A stretch of DNA of 64,000 nt from Neopestalotiopsis rosae (lineage: Eukaryota; Ascomycota; Sordariomycetes; Amphisphaeriales; Sporocadaceae). The notes beneath the pieces were generated by a model. The model had not been told where the DNA came from. It was given only the letters and a program-made list of their open reading frames with translations, and did not search any database. Of this stretch, positions 9,813 through 21,700 are shown piece after piece. The stretch spans positions 2,480,001 through 2,544,000 of the forward strand of contig JALGAS010000002.1 of the NCBI GenBank assembly GCA_023078685.1, in the 5' to 3' direction. Position 1 is the first letter of the stretch. Each line of letters begins with the position of its first letter. The translations under genes were made by a program, and so were the position numbers.

Positions 9813-10564
9813 ATTTCGAGCATATCAATGTGCTCTTTGTCCATCAGCCGGATCATCTGAAACTAGATACATTTCGTTCATTATTAATATCGAGATTTCT
9901 GGACGATTAATAGCATCGTGCTAGTCGGTAGCAATTTCCATCACAAAAATGACATGAAAATAGTTTCCATCAAGGGTGTTCGAAAGTGATATTTCTAGTA
10001 TTTTTCATGAAGCATAATTCGAGCGACTTGTTGAAACAACGGGCACTTGTCAGACAAGCTCTTTGCTCGATTATGCATTGTCTATGAACCCAACATAACT
10101 CATTATCAGTCCAAGTAACGATCTAGGTAGTCGTCATTATCTCAGGAGGGAAACCATCTCTGCTCTCGATGAGTTCCAACTCGACGACATAGCAATATGC
10201 CAGTTCTCCAGTAACAGGAAACGTGTATTCAGCGAAGTTCACTTGCGCTGGATAGGATGAGGAGACGTAACCTCGGCTCGGCCGTCGCTCTGCTCAGCAG
10301 GTCATTCGAGCTCCTCATATTGCCTTTGACAGCAATAGATAGATCCAAGGTGATGGCCAGGATGAATGCCCGGCACTGGCTCATTCACAGTTCGTTTTCG
10401 TTGGCATTATCCCGGGCCACTTCACTTGTTCAGTGCCTGCGCAATTCAAGGTTGACCTCGAAGAAATTTGTCATGGGAGCTTTCAGGAGCTGTCCTTTCA
10501 GCAATATGCTGAGACGCTTGATTTTGGGTTTAGTTTCCAGCAATCCATGTGGTTGCTGTAGAGT
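9813..10564. other. Convergent intergenic region with coding-like relic
   Basis: This lies between the stop codons of the 325-aa gene (+) and UTP7 (-). The left 300 bp are AT-rich and empty. From 10123 to 10564 the minus strand carries protein-like segments, described as a separate relic. Confidence 0.55.
10123..10564 (-). pseudogene. Possible gene relic or unannotated exons behind UTP7
   Basis: Directly after the UTP7 stop (TAG at 10565-10567) the same minus-strand frame stays open for 44 codons (10433-10564; contains KPKIKRLSILLKGQ and TNFFEVNLELRRH). After frame-disturbed sequence, another open frame runs 10293-10123 (56 codons; contains YPAQVNFAEYTFPVTG and CYVVELELIESRDG). Both pieces have alternating beta-strand-like character and read like one beta-sandwich protein, loosely recalling arrestin-like domains, but stops and shifts lie between them and there is no start codon. 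Either this is a decayed gene, or small exons of an undetected one. UTP7 itself is already full length, so it is not needed there. Confidence 0.3.
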
Positions 10565-12414
10565 CTATTCTTTCCTGGCAAATCTACCCAAAGCAGGACC
10601 CAGCTCCGTAGCTTGCTCTTGGTGTTTTTGCTGATTCTTTTGCTTCTGCTCCTCCCAGATCTGATCAATCTTCATCCTCTTTTCATCGATAATGTTCTTG
10701 GATCGCTGCTTTCTCATATACTTCTTCATGGCAGAGTTCTTTCCACGAGCGCGGTTCTTCATCTCCGTCTCGATATCGACTGGCTTAGCATCCAAATCTC
10801 TTTCGGCCTTGCGTTCCTTATCACTTCGGAGATCCAGGTTTCCGATGAAGTTGGGGTCAAGCGCAATCATCTCAGGCTGCAGCTTGTTGAGCAGACCCTT
10901 GACCTGGGTTTCTTGTCGCTGCTTGGCAGTCTCGAATGGATTGACTTCCAAAGCATCAAAGTTGGCTTCACCAGCACCAGGAACGATGATCGACTAATGT
11001 CAAATGTCAGTAAACCGAGTTCCGGGCGAACCATAATAGAACAAAACAAGGTTTTACTTACCGAGAAGCCCTCATCGTGGGAAACACCGAGTGTATCCTC
11101 AAATGGGCACCATCTGACCCTTTCGACGGCCTTGCCTTCTCCACCCCAAGCCATGTATGGTGATTGAACTTTTTCTTGATCGGCTTTGTGCTTGACAAAC
11201 AAATCCTTCCAAATGGTTGTAGATGTACTCCAACCGACAGCGGTCTAGATAGAAATGATTAGCACATTTTGGACTCGTCTAGTATTCTACAGTTCATTTG
11301 ACTTACAAGATTTCGGTCTGATATGCTCACAGATGCAGCGGGTGTGCGTGTGAAATAGTTGTTGACTTCTTTGAACATGCGAATGTCCCTTTTGAGACTG
11401 TCAGCACTGGCTTCTGATCGCCTCATAGTCTGCAAGAACTTACCAGACAGCCATTTTTCGATCTTGACCAGTCGACACCATGTATCTACCTTCTCTATCC
11501 ATGGCCAAAGATCTTACAGGACCCTTGTGTGCGAGCAACTTGACCAATGGCTCCGTTGAATTAGGTGACCAGAGTGTTACTGTTCCATTTTGGTGACCAA
11601 CGTGCATAACGGCATTGTATGGGTTGTGGGACATGGCTGTAGGTGGGCCAAGCTTGGTGGGAATTTCTGTTACAAGGTTGCCAGTCGAAACGTCTTGCCA
11701 CTTGAGATAACCTGACAAACCGGCCGTGGCGAGCAAATAGTGGTAAGGGAGAAACTCCATGTGGGAAACCTCTTGCAGTTTTCGCATACAGTGTATTTCT
11801 ACACCATTGCTGTCGTAGATGTAGACGTATTTCCTTTGCGAGACGGCAAAGAACTGATCGGCCAGAAATTGCACATCACGAACAGTCTCTCCCAGCTGCA
11901 GCTCGCACTTCAGCTTGCCAGCACGCCAATCCATCAAAGCGACATGGCCCTTGCGACCACCAAGAAGTATATTCCGGCCAGGGCGGTCGTACTCGAAGCA
12001 GTACGGGCCCAATTCGTTCAGTGTGAGCTCGAATCTCTTCTTGGCCGTTCCGGTGGAGACGCCCTCTTGGATTTCCTCCTGTCGCACCCGGTATGTTCGT
12101 TCCAGCTCAGTCTCTGGCTCCAGGAATCCAGCATCGTTCTCGAGCAGGATTTCGGCATCCTTGGCGGCAATGGCAGCATCTTTGTACTTGCTTTCGAGAC
12201 CTTTCAGGTTGCGCCGCAGCTTCTTGTCCTTGATACCCTTGATGTCGATCCTGCTGCCTCGGCCATAGTCTCTGCGAGCTTCCTTGTGCCGCCTTATCTT
12301 GTCGCGCTCGTGCTTGGGAAGAAGCTCTGTCCTGGCCTTCTTTACGGTGACGGCACCATTGTCGTGTCCCTTGGCGAACGGGCGCTCCGTGAGCTCGAGG
12401 TCGTCGCGCTCCAT
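10565..12414 (-). CDS. UTP7: U3 snoRNP-associated WD-repeat protein Utp7 (WDR46/BING4)
   Basis: Four exons on the minus strand: 12414-11444, 11388-11307, 11244-11062, 10993-10565; 554 aa. Introns 11389-11443, 11245-11306 and 10994-11061 are GT..AG and all phases agree. The N-terminus is a conserved basic segment ([26 protein letters not shown]), the middle a WD40 propeller (for example [36 protein letters not shown]), and the C-terminal BING4CT region contains [18 protein letters not shown] and ends [11 protein letters not shown]. Utp7 is part of the small-subunit processome and is needed for 18S rRNA maturation. The Met at 12414 is chosen because fungal orthologues start there and the length fits; an in-frame Met at 12459 would add 15 residues. 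It is head-to-head with TSR1. Confidence 0.94.
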
Positions 12415-12825
12415 AGTGTTCTGTTGTGTTGCGTTCTGCCTTTTTCTTAGCAGTGCCAAACACTCACTCGCATTGATGGATGCGATGCGACCATGAAATT
12501 TTCTGGGCCAGTCATTGAACTTTTTAGCGGGGTCATTGCGGAAAACTGGGTCTTTGACAGGGACCTGAAAGCGCTAACCGCCGCTGAGAGTTAGCGATAA
12601 CGATAACCACAAAAAAATATTCAGCATGCCCCTCCATCAGTTTCTCGATAAACCACCCCGCGATTGTCGATAATTGCATCCAGGCAGTCGTTGCACGAGA
12701 GCGACGTCCCAGATCATTCTGAATCATACCTAGGTGACTCACTCAGTCAGAGGTGTCATTTGGGGGCCAAAGGGTTCAAACTGGCTTCTATTCCATTTAG
12801 ATTTAAAGCCGGAGGCGAAGGGAAG
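12415..12825. promoter_or_regulatory. Bidirectional promoter UTP7 / TSR1
   Basis: Only 411 bp separate the start codons of two 40S biogenesis genes. Next to UTP7 are GCGATGCG (12482-12489), one mismatch from the yeast PAC element GCGATGAG, and GAAATTTTC (12495-12503), which contains the AAAATTT core of the RRPE element on the opposite strand. PAC and RRPE are the two hallmark elements of ribosome-biogenesis promoters in yeast. Conservation of their use in this fungus is inferred. Confidence 0.55.
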
Positions 12826-15323
12826 ATGCCTTCCGCCGTGGGACACTCCCATCGGCCCACCACCAATGTTTCGCACAAGGGCTTCAAGTCCAAGAAGGCT
12901 ACAAAGGGTCAACTAAGAGAGCAAGCAAAGGGTGCGCAGTCTTGCAATGGCTACTAAGCAATATGAAGAACTAACAAGTTTCAGGCAAACTTTCGAGTGA
13001 AAGAGGACAGCGCAAGACGCCGCATCAGCAAGTCATGTCGAAACTCGACCGAAGAAACCAGGCCAAGCAACGGCAGGTCAACAAGGCCAAGGAACACAGC
13101 AAGGAGACTGCGCTGTTCAATGGAAGAGATGGAGCGCCAAGAATCGTTGCCGTTGTGCCTCTGTGCCCTGACGCCGATGTTCCCGCTGCGATCCAAAAGT
13201 TGAACGGCAGTCTCGATATCGAAACCGACGTCCTGGAGACCAGCTTCCGAGTGCCTGTCGACAGGTTCAAGCAGAAACTACAATACATTCCCCTCAGACG
13301 AGACCTCACGGCATGCATGGATGCTGCACGAGTAGCCGACTTTGTGGTGTTCCTGCTTTCCTCGGAAGTGGAAGTCGACCCTCTTGGAGAACTCATCATT
13401 CGAAGCATTGAATACCAGGGTATCTCGACCTGCTTTTCCGTCGTTCAAAAACTGGACCAGATCCAGCCCGCCAAGGCCAGGCCAGATGTTGTCAAGTCGT
13501 TGGTGTCTTTCATGACGCATTTCCACCCCGATCAGGACAAGGTTTACAGCCTGGACTCGAGACAGGAGTGCTCCAACCTCATGAGATCGCTTTGCAGCAC
13601 AACGCCAAAGGGAGTACATTGGAGAGATCAGCGGAGTTGGATGCTGGCAGATGAGATCCAATGGCCAAGCTCGCCATCAGAGTCGACTGTCATCACTGGT
13701 GTTATTCGAGGCAAGGGACTGAAGGCCGACCGCCTGGTGACTGTTGGAGATTGGGGAACATTCCAAATCGAGAAGATCACAGCTGCGCCATTAGCCACCA
13801 AGAAGAAGCGAGATGGCGATATGGCCATGGACGAGGCCGACTCGGAGGAGGTGTTGGAGACACCGGGCGAGGACCAGGAGGATACTGCCGAACTGGCGCC
13901 TGAAGAGGCGAGAATGGACGATATGGAGGCCGAGCCCGTTGACATATCTGCCAAGAAGGGTGTACTACTCGACGACCACCACTACTTTTCAGAAGACGAG
14001 ATGACGAAGCCTGTGGTTCCCAGAAAGCTGCCAAAGGGAACTTCAACTTACCAAGCTGCATGGTATCTGGAGGATGTATCGGATTCTGAATCTGACATGG
14101 ACGACGAGGACATGGAGGACGCCGACGCTGATGCTCCAGCAGCCGCTCCCGAGGACGGTATGGAGGGTCTTGCCGGTGCTGAACCCACAGAAGCCGCAAT
14201 GTCTGAGTATCCTCAGTCGGAGAAGTTTGAAGAATTGGACGAGGCAGAGGAAGCTGAGCAGCTTGCTGCTTATAGAAACAAGAAGCGCGACGAGGCACAA
14301 GACGATCTGGAGTTCCCAGATGAGATCGAGTTGCACCCAAATGTTCTGGCTCGGGAACGACTCGCAAAATACCGCGGCCTGAAGAGCATCTCCTCAAGCC
14401 CGTGGAATACTGCGGAGGATAGGGCATATGAACCTGAGGAGTGGTCAAGGTTACTACAGATCTCTGACTACAATTCATCGAGGAACAAGGCTGTTCGCGA
14501 AGCATTGGTCGGTGGAGTTGCGCCTGGCACTCGCGTACATGTCTATCTCAAGGGCGTGCCGGCTGAGTTCAAGGAGAGCTACAAGCCGTCTCACCCCGTC
14601 ACCCTCTTCTCTCTTCTGCGCCACGAGAACAAGAGAGCAGCTGTCAACTTTGACATCACCCACAAGGAGGACTACGAAAAGTCCATCAAGGCCAAGGAGG
14701 AGCTCATTGTGCAGTGCGGACCCCGCCGCTTCGTGGTCAACCCACTGTTCTCGCTCAGCGGCCGGACGGAGAACGACGTTCACAAGTACTGCAGATTCTT
14801 GCACCCCGGCCAATCCGCCACGGCCAGTTTCATGGGACCCATTACCTGGGGCTCCGTTCCGACCCTCTTCTTCAAGCGGATCGTCCCTGAAGACGGCGAC
14901 GCTGAGGGCGAGCAATCAGATTTCCCTCTACAGCTCGTCGCCACGGGCACGGCTCGTGCCCCCTCGACGTCCCGCGTCGTCGCCAAGCGCGTCATCCTCA
15001 CCGGCCACCCGTACCACATCCACAAAAAGGTCGTCACGATCCGCTACATGTTCTTCAACCGCGAGGACGTGGACTGGTTCAAGGCCCTGCCGCTTTGGAC
15101 CAGGCGCGGCCGCTCCGGCTACGTCAAGGAGGCCCTGGGCATGCACGGCTACTTCAAGGCCAACTTTGACGGCCGCATCAACCCCCAGGACAGCGTCGGC
15201 GTCAGCCTGTACAAGCGCGTCTGGCCCCGCGCCGCCGCGCCCTTCTCAGGGCCCCTCCTGGCCGAGGGCGAGGGCGAGCTCGTGCAGGAGGATGATGAGC
15301 AGATGGACGAGGATATTCAATGA
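12826..15323 (+). CDS. TSR1: Ribosome biogenesis protein Tsr1
   Basis: Two exons, 12826-12931 and 12985-15323, give 814 aa; the 53-nt intron has CTAAC before the AG. The start MPSAVGHSHRPTT and the stretch HKGFKSKKATKGQ fit the N-terminal extension of Tsr1, followed by the AARP2CN-type and GTPase-like domains (FNGRDGAPRIVAVVPL) that have lost the P-loop. Residues about 265-460 are acidic, low-complexity linker (SDSESDMDDEDMED). The C-terminal DUF663/translation-factor-like part includes KTRYMFF-like IRYMFFNREDVDWF and GYVKEALGMHGYFKANFDG. Tsr1 binds the pre-40S subunit in the cytoplasm and blocks premature joining of translation factors. No in-frame stop interrupts exon 2. It is paired head-to-head with UTP7. 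Confidence 0.95.
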
Positions 15324-18300
15324 ATTTTGGGGAGGAACGAAAAGTAGGTCTAGAAGGTACGGCGTCAATATGGAGGGACATGACATTTCACGAGATATCA
15401 CATCAATGAAAAAAAGGTTATACATTCTCTTTCTGATACAAATTCTCGGCGCACCATTTTTGCATATTGAAAGTGATGTGGACGAGACAAAGTGCCTGTC
15501 ACGCAACGTCGAGGAACTAGTGAAAGGTATGTACTGTCAATTTGAAGTAAATGAGTGCCTCTTTGCCATGCGAGACAAACTCAGCGAATTCTTACAGCAT
15601 CACAGTAGTGCTTCGTATATTTTTCATTCATAGACAACAAGGAATTCGATAGACTTGAATTAAAGATTATGTTTCAAGTATTGAGACGAGTGCAGTCGAT
15701 ACCCATTCTAGGTGGCACTCTCGCGAAAGCACACAAATTCGATTGGCTCCATTGCAGTGAGCATGACTAGAACCTCCATCTCTTCCTGCTTCATGGCTAG
15801 ACTTGCCTTTACTTGTAGTCTGCATGAATGAACGGAGTTTTGTGAAATAGACATTGGACTAATTGCCGATATTGCGATTAAGCCACCCCCCATGTTATGC
15901 TACCGTTGCAGAATTTCATACTTGTCGGGCCTCTCGGCACGGGAAGCAGATCCTCTCTTCCTTGATTCTTACTGGCTAGCCCTCCGGTTCCAGGCCAAGA
16001 AACAAGAAATTTTAGAGTTCGCCGCTCTGGGACGGACCCGTCCTTTGTTCACTGCTGATCCTTCTGCAGCTGACCGAGAATTCCCTACTATGGAAATGGC
16101 CGTTGACTTGCAGCCAGAGAACCCAGCGTCGGGAACTTACTTTGGGTGACCTAGACCACGTGACGCTGTCTGGCGTAAAAGTTTAATTGATGGGCAGGGC
16201 TGTCGAGAGTTGCCGGGGACGTGGCATGACAATGGGCAGAGGAATAAGAGTTCGGGTCTGACAGTGAGTGCCATGGGCGAGGTCCAGGCAAAGGAGTCCT
16301 CTGTTGGGCGGTTCTCTCGGGTCAGGTAATTCGAGGGTCGAACTGCTAGGTTAGAGGGTTCACCAAGGGAACTATTAGATTTCCCCAGATGTTTTCCCAA
16401 ACCAGTGGCAAGACAAGGTCAATACATCGACGATCATCTTTTGTCGACTGCCGTCGCAGGTAGGCCTGGACTTCGGGACTTGAGAGGCTGGCCTTGCAGC
16501 AAGCAGGCCAAGTGATTTTGGTTCCGTTTGGTGCTTTCGATAGGTTGGACCCTTGAAATGTGACTTTGCAACGGCCCTGTGTCATTAGTCCGCGTCAATT
16601 AAAGCTTGCACGCGATCCCAGAGGTGCCCCCCGAAAGTCTGGGCAAGGATATCCGGCCTGAGACGTAGAGAGGGGTTCACATTGAGAGGGGCTGAAGTCA
16701 CATGGCTTCTATGCCACCACTACAAGTTCGAAAACGGCTGGAATCCTAGGAGAAAAGACGTCAAGTTGCATGCCTATGGGCTTTTGCTAGTGTATATCTT
16801 GATTCTCGGTCGAGTTCTGATCTTGATGGATTTTGACCCAGCCAGGATCCCATATTCAATGGTCGCCTTGTGGGCTTGGAGAACCAATGTTATGACGTCG
16901 ATTTTGAGCTTGAATGTCCATACCGGATCCAAGTGCATATTTCTCACACGAAGTCGGCCGATGTGAGCAACGCAGAGGAGTCAACATTGGGATCCCCCTT
17001 CGACACAAATTTTGTGACAGGAATTGGCTGCAGTTCACGCCATTCTCCCCAATGCATTCCGCGAAACGTTAAGTCTACGTAGCTTTTTTACCCAAAAGAG
17101 TGACGCTTGCACTAGTCGTCAGTATTGGAAGTGTTACAGACGATGATGATTTTGATGGCCAACTGTGCACCTTTGGCACCTCAGACATGGAAATGGTAGT
17201 TCTGAAAGAAACACTGTACAGGTTGTGCAGCTGTTCAAATGCTGGGCAAAGCGGGGCCAGTGACTCTGCGGTACAAGATATGTGGTACTACATGCGGAAG
17301 TCTGCAACGGAAGATTTGCTATGTGGTTGACAGGGAGCAAGAACGCATCTTGATTGGTCGGGCGAGTTCTCCTTTTGAAGTCCTAACCTTGTCTGACTGG
17401 CTGATCGAGAAGAGACGGTCCTGGAGTATTTGGAGTGCTTTGCAACTTCGCAATAGCAATAGGGCGAGTGTGATAGGTATTCGGAAGCCCAGGAAGTCAA
17501 GAGTCCCCTAAATTGAGGTTACCTTGAGTGCACGGATGGCGAAATTAGACCAGGACTGAGCTTCAAGCCAAGCGTTTAGGGCCGGGCGGATGCGCGGTTC
17601 GCGGAATGGCGAGATGAGCGGCGAGCCAGAGAAGAATCTGGGGTAAAGACCAGACCTTGCCGGGGAACCAAGGGGACTTGCTCAAACCCCAGCACTGTCG
17701 CCTGGACTGGCGGCTCGTCGCGCACAAGGGCCTACCCAGTTGGAGATCATTACTAGTCGCACTCTCGTTGGCTGTCGGGGGAACAGTCGTCTCCCTCCCC
17801 TCCACCAAAAGAAGATGTTGTTAATGGAGAGAGATGGACCAAGTCATGACTGCTGGGCAGGAATACACACGACCGACATCAAACCCAGCATCATGACAGG
17901 ACCAATCTGCAAACATGCAGTAATGAGGACAGAGTTTCAGTCGTGTTGTCGTCCCTGCCAGGCATGACAACCTGGAGCCAGGACTCCAAGGACAAGCAAA
18001 GTGACTATGCCGTTTGGGCTACAAGTTGCAGCTAAGATCCTTGTTGGAGGTGCATCTTAGTCGTCCAACCTGTCTGATGAACCTCCACACTGCTGCATTG
18101 CTACTGCGGTATGCTATGCACAGCAATTGCTGCGCTGCAGGTGTACCTTGGATCGGCGGCATGCCCCGTAGGTCGTCTCGTCGCCGGCGGGCCCCATCAT
18201 CGTTGTTACACGTACCTACGCACGTATATACGAAGTATTGTAAACTTCCAGCTCCGAGAAGAGCAACAATTCCCCCCTTGAATTGGCCGAGAGCAGAAGG

Positions 18301-21300
18301 GTTGATGCAGATTCTGAACTACTAGTTTTGTTTTGGGAGTGGATAGATGTGCGTTGCTTCGGCGATACAGTGATTATTATGGAGCAACCCTGGTTTGCGT
18401 TGCTGGCTGGTCCGAGTAAGAGAGTACCTCATGTAGGAAGGAAAAATCTGATCTGTAGTTGATACCTAAAAATCCATCGTCTCGTGGTGTCATGCAATCT
18501 GTGCGTGCCGGCTTTTATTGTTGGAAACATCTTGTCTTTGCCCCCCAAAGGGTTCTGAACTTCTTTTCAAGCCGACCCAAGCGTTGTTATGTCCCGAAGC
18601 GAGGTTTAGCTTGATTGGGCGAATACATGCGTATTGGCAATGTAGGTCAGCTGGGTGATGGGCGAGTTGGTGTTGTGCCATTGGCAAGCTTAAAGGCAAT
18701 GTGCCTGATTTTGCGGAGAATGGGCCCTTGGGGTTCCGTAGTAATTTATTGCGTGCATTGAACAAGAGCTGCAGGCTGTACCGTCGCCCTTTCATGACCT
18801 CAAACAACCTCAGCAAACCTCCGGGCTGCTGAAGCGGCCTGGGCGTCATGCAGCAGATCTCGGTCAGCACGGAAAGGGTGTGAGAGGCTTGCTTTGGTCG
18901 TTGCCCATACTCTTTTCCTTCGATTGTCGACGTGCAACCCCGAAAAGAGAGTGAACATGGAAGTGCCCTTACATACGTCCATCCGACCCCCCATGAAAGA
19001 AGCAGTCCGGGGAACGGGATTGAGGCGTGCTTGAGTGGCTTCTCCAGGTGGAGTGGGGTCAGCATGCCTTACATCACTTGGGTACTAGATTGCTGGAGAT
19101 GGCTTTGAGTGGCTTGAGGATGACTGCAGCCAGCTAAACTGCCATAGCTCTTGACCATAAATGTAATGCCAGGTGGGAGAGAAGCTGATCCTAAATTGTC
19201 GCTGTGCCTCATGAGGACGCCCCTCGGCCAGCCGTTGTAGCGTCGTGCAGTTGCGGCCTGTGAAGCTGTGGAGGAGCTGTCCTGCCTGATTTGGTTGTTG
19301 GGTTGGCTCTTGGAAAGTTGTGGGACCGGTGGACAAACTAGGTTTCGAGGTCGAGCAGCGGTGGTAATGTCGCATCCAACAACTACCTACATACGAGTGC
19401 AATATACTATAGTAACCATGCATCTTTGCGACGAGTAGCACTTGAGGTATGTAGCCTCTAGCCAGGACCAGGCCAGGAACACTGAAGTGAACGACTTCAC
19501 CATCTCATGGTGGTCCTTGCGAGTTTCTGCACTCGGCATTCTTTGGAAGCGGCAAGTCCAAGTCCGTACCGGCATACCTGCCACATGGATGTCATGATGT
19601 TCTTCTCAGACTGTTGGTGGAATCCCGGCGTACCAAAGTCGACCCTCAATCCCGCGAAGCATCTTTGATTTTTGTTGTAGTTAGCATGCACCAGGCACCT
19701 GAACGGAGAGGGGAGAGATGTGCTGCCTTCTTGGATACATACCTGCATTCGCCTCCAGTTTGCCAGGAAGAGATTCCGAGGTCTATTAGTGAAATTGTCG
19801 ACATGTGGATCAACCATCGATAGCGTCTAGATTCCGGATGGATCACGATTCCTACCCCGGATCGTCCGCCGGCTGGTCAACCACCAGTCACCCGGGCAGA
19901 TTGGCACACTCTGATGAATGAATCCACTGGCCTGTTTCCATAAGACAGAATTCAAGAGGCGCCTGCGATGCTTGTGTGTGTTGGGACGTCATTCCAATGA
20001 TCGTAATTCGCCAAGCTCATAAGGATTTAGGTAACCAGTAGTGTCAATTCGACGGTTGGTAATATTTTGGTGGGCAGTTGGGTAGCCGCTCGTGGTCCCC
20101 AAGGCCGCCAGCCAATCCATGCTTGCCCTCGTTGATGCTTGTGCGCCTCAGTTCCTTCCCCACATCTCACTGCATTTGGCAATGGCAATTAACAGTTGAG
20201 TGATGGAAGGCAAGTACTCTCCCGTACCTAGGGTAGCTAGGGATGGGCAACATTGAATACATTCACCCTGCAGAATAGTCCTGAAAAGTGAACTCCGACC
20301 TCATGATCTAATAAGGTGTAAAACTGGTATGTCTATTTGAAGCTTCGGACAAGTCGAGAATTAAATGAGAACAACTTGGTCACCATGTCAGTCAGTGATC
20401 GGAGTATTGATTTAATGACCTGAGAGGAAAATCTCCCGATTCTATAAGTGACTATGAAGGTATCGTCCTGCTTGCCCGATTCGATACAGCAGGGATTTGA
20501 GCGTTGCATGCGCCTATGTAGCCTGGGGGCTCGATTTTCACATATTTGCCCTGGTTCTCTCCTTCTGGTCACAGTATTGCTCAGTTACTCTGCTGTGACA
20601 AGAGCCTATATGGGGCACTGTGGTGGTATAATCAATGCAAACCAAACAGTTTTCAACCAAACCGATTCCAACAACCCAAACCAAACGGCCTAGGGCAATA
20701 CCAAGCTCCTGCCTGCTCAGCGGCAACCTAGTTGGATCGTCTCACATTAGTTGTTCACACCATTACCTTGGTAGCATCTTGCCCCAAAGCTAAATGCGCC
20801 GACTCTGCCATGCTCCGCCGAGCCAGAGAACTAAAAGAAGCAGAGAACCTGCGTAGCTTGAGAGGAGTCTGCTCAGTATGGATCGGACTTGCACACCATC
20901 TCAGAGCTCTTACGTACTACGCGATCCCTATGTCTCTAAAGTCTCCGCTCCGGCAGCCCAGTGATGGTGGGCTAGATCGCTCGGCTAGGTCCCCTCCTCC
21001 TCGCCTGAATCCATGTTCCCCTGATGAAGGAATACCCATCACCGTCCAGACTTGCTATTACTACACTACTACCTACATCTGAACGGAACCTTGTAATAAA
21101 CCCCATTCCACTCGACGGCTGCTTGTCGCACAGTACCACATACGTATATTGGTCGCTTGGCAGCTCTTCCATTTCTCACTCATGTCTGCTTAACTAGGTA
21201 CATTAAGGTAGTTCGCACTATCCTAGGTTTGCTGTCAGGCCGAATCAGGATGCGCACAAGGTCTGCACATACATAACCTACATATAAAGTATTATTCTTT

Positions 21301-21700
21301 CTCTGCAATCTACCGAGACGGTCCTTCCACGTTGGCCTCTCGCTCGTGTATATGTCAAAGGCCATCGCCGTTCTAGGGCGACTCTTTATATACATTCGGC
21401 AGGACATTTTGGTCTTGAAGAAGGCTTTCATAAAAATTTGTCTTCTTTGCTGCCAACTATAACACGACATCTAAATCTATATCCTTACCTCCCAGGTTAG
21501 CTACCTGACGACAGCACCCTGAACATACATTACTTACAGTGGATTCGACGCCCTAAGCCAGCCCGGGATAGCTGGGTACCCAGACACTTACGGAAAGCAT
21601 CCCCTTGTGTCCAGTGAGAGGGGTCCCTTGACGCCAAAATCCCAGGTCGCCTCCACCACCCGTGCAGAGGTAGAGCCCGCAGTGCGCCGCTAAGCTCCAC
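15324..21700. other. Gene desert (about 6.4 kb)
   Basis: No open frame here reads like a protein of any family I know. The longest (18490-19065, minus, 191 codons) has no domain character. A 60-codon minus-strand tract near 15708-15830 (KQEEMEVLVMLTAMEPIEFV) looks protein-like but is isolated. From about 18200 onward the sequence contains scattered TACCTA/TAGGTA words (18213, 19384, 20226, 21068, 21195, 21490), and 20635-20690 has short ACCAAAC-type repeats. No tRNA, transposase or long terminal repeat was found. Confidence 0.5.

Noticed and set aside
10565..10567. Stop-codon readthrough of UTP7 into the following 44 in-frame codons
   Set aside because: The context is TAG-ACT, not the known fungal readthrough context with CTA after the stop, and UTP7 is already full length.
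14428..15633. 401-codon plus-strand frame overlapping TSR1
   Set aside because: Alternate frame of TSR1, Ser/Arg/Thr/Pro-rich, extends into the 3' UTR only by chance.
18490..19065. 191-codon minus-strand frame in the gene desert
   Set aside because: No domain, codon or splice support; composition is not protein-like.
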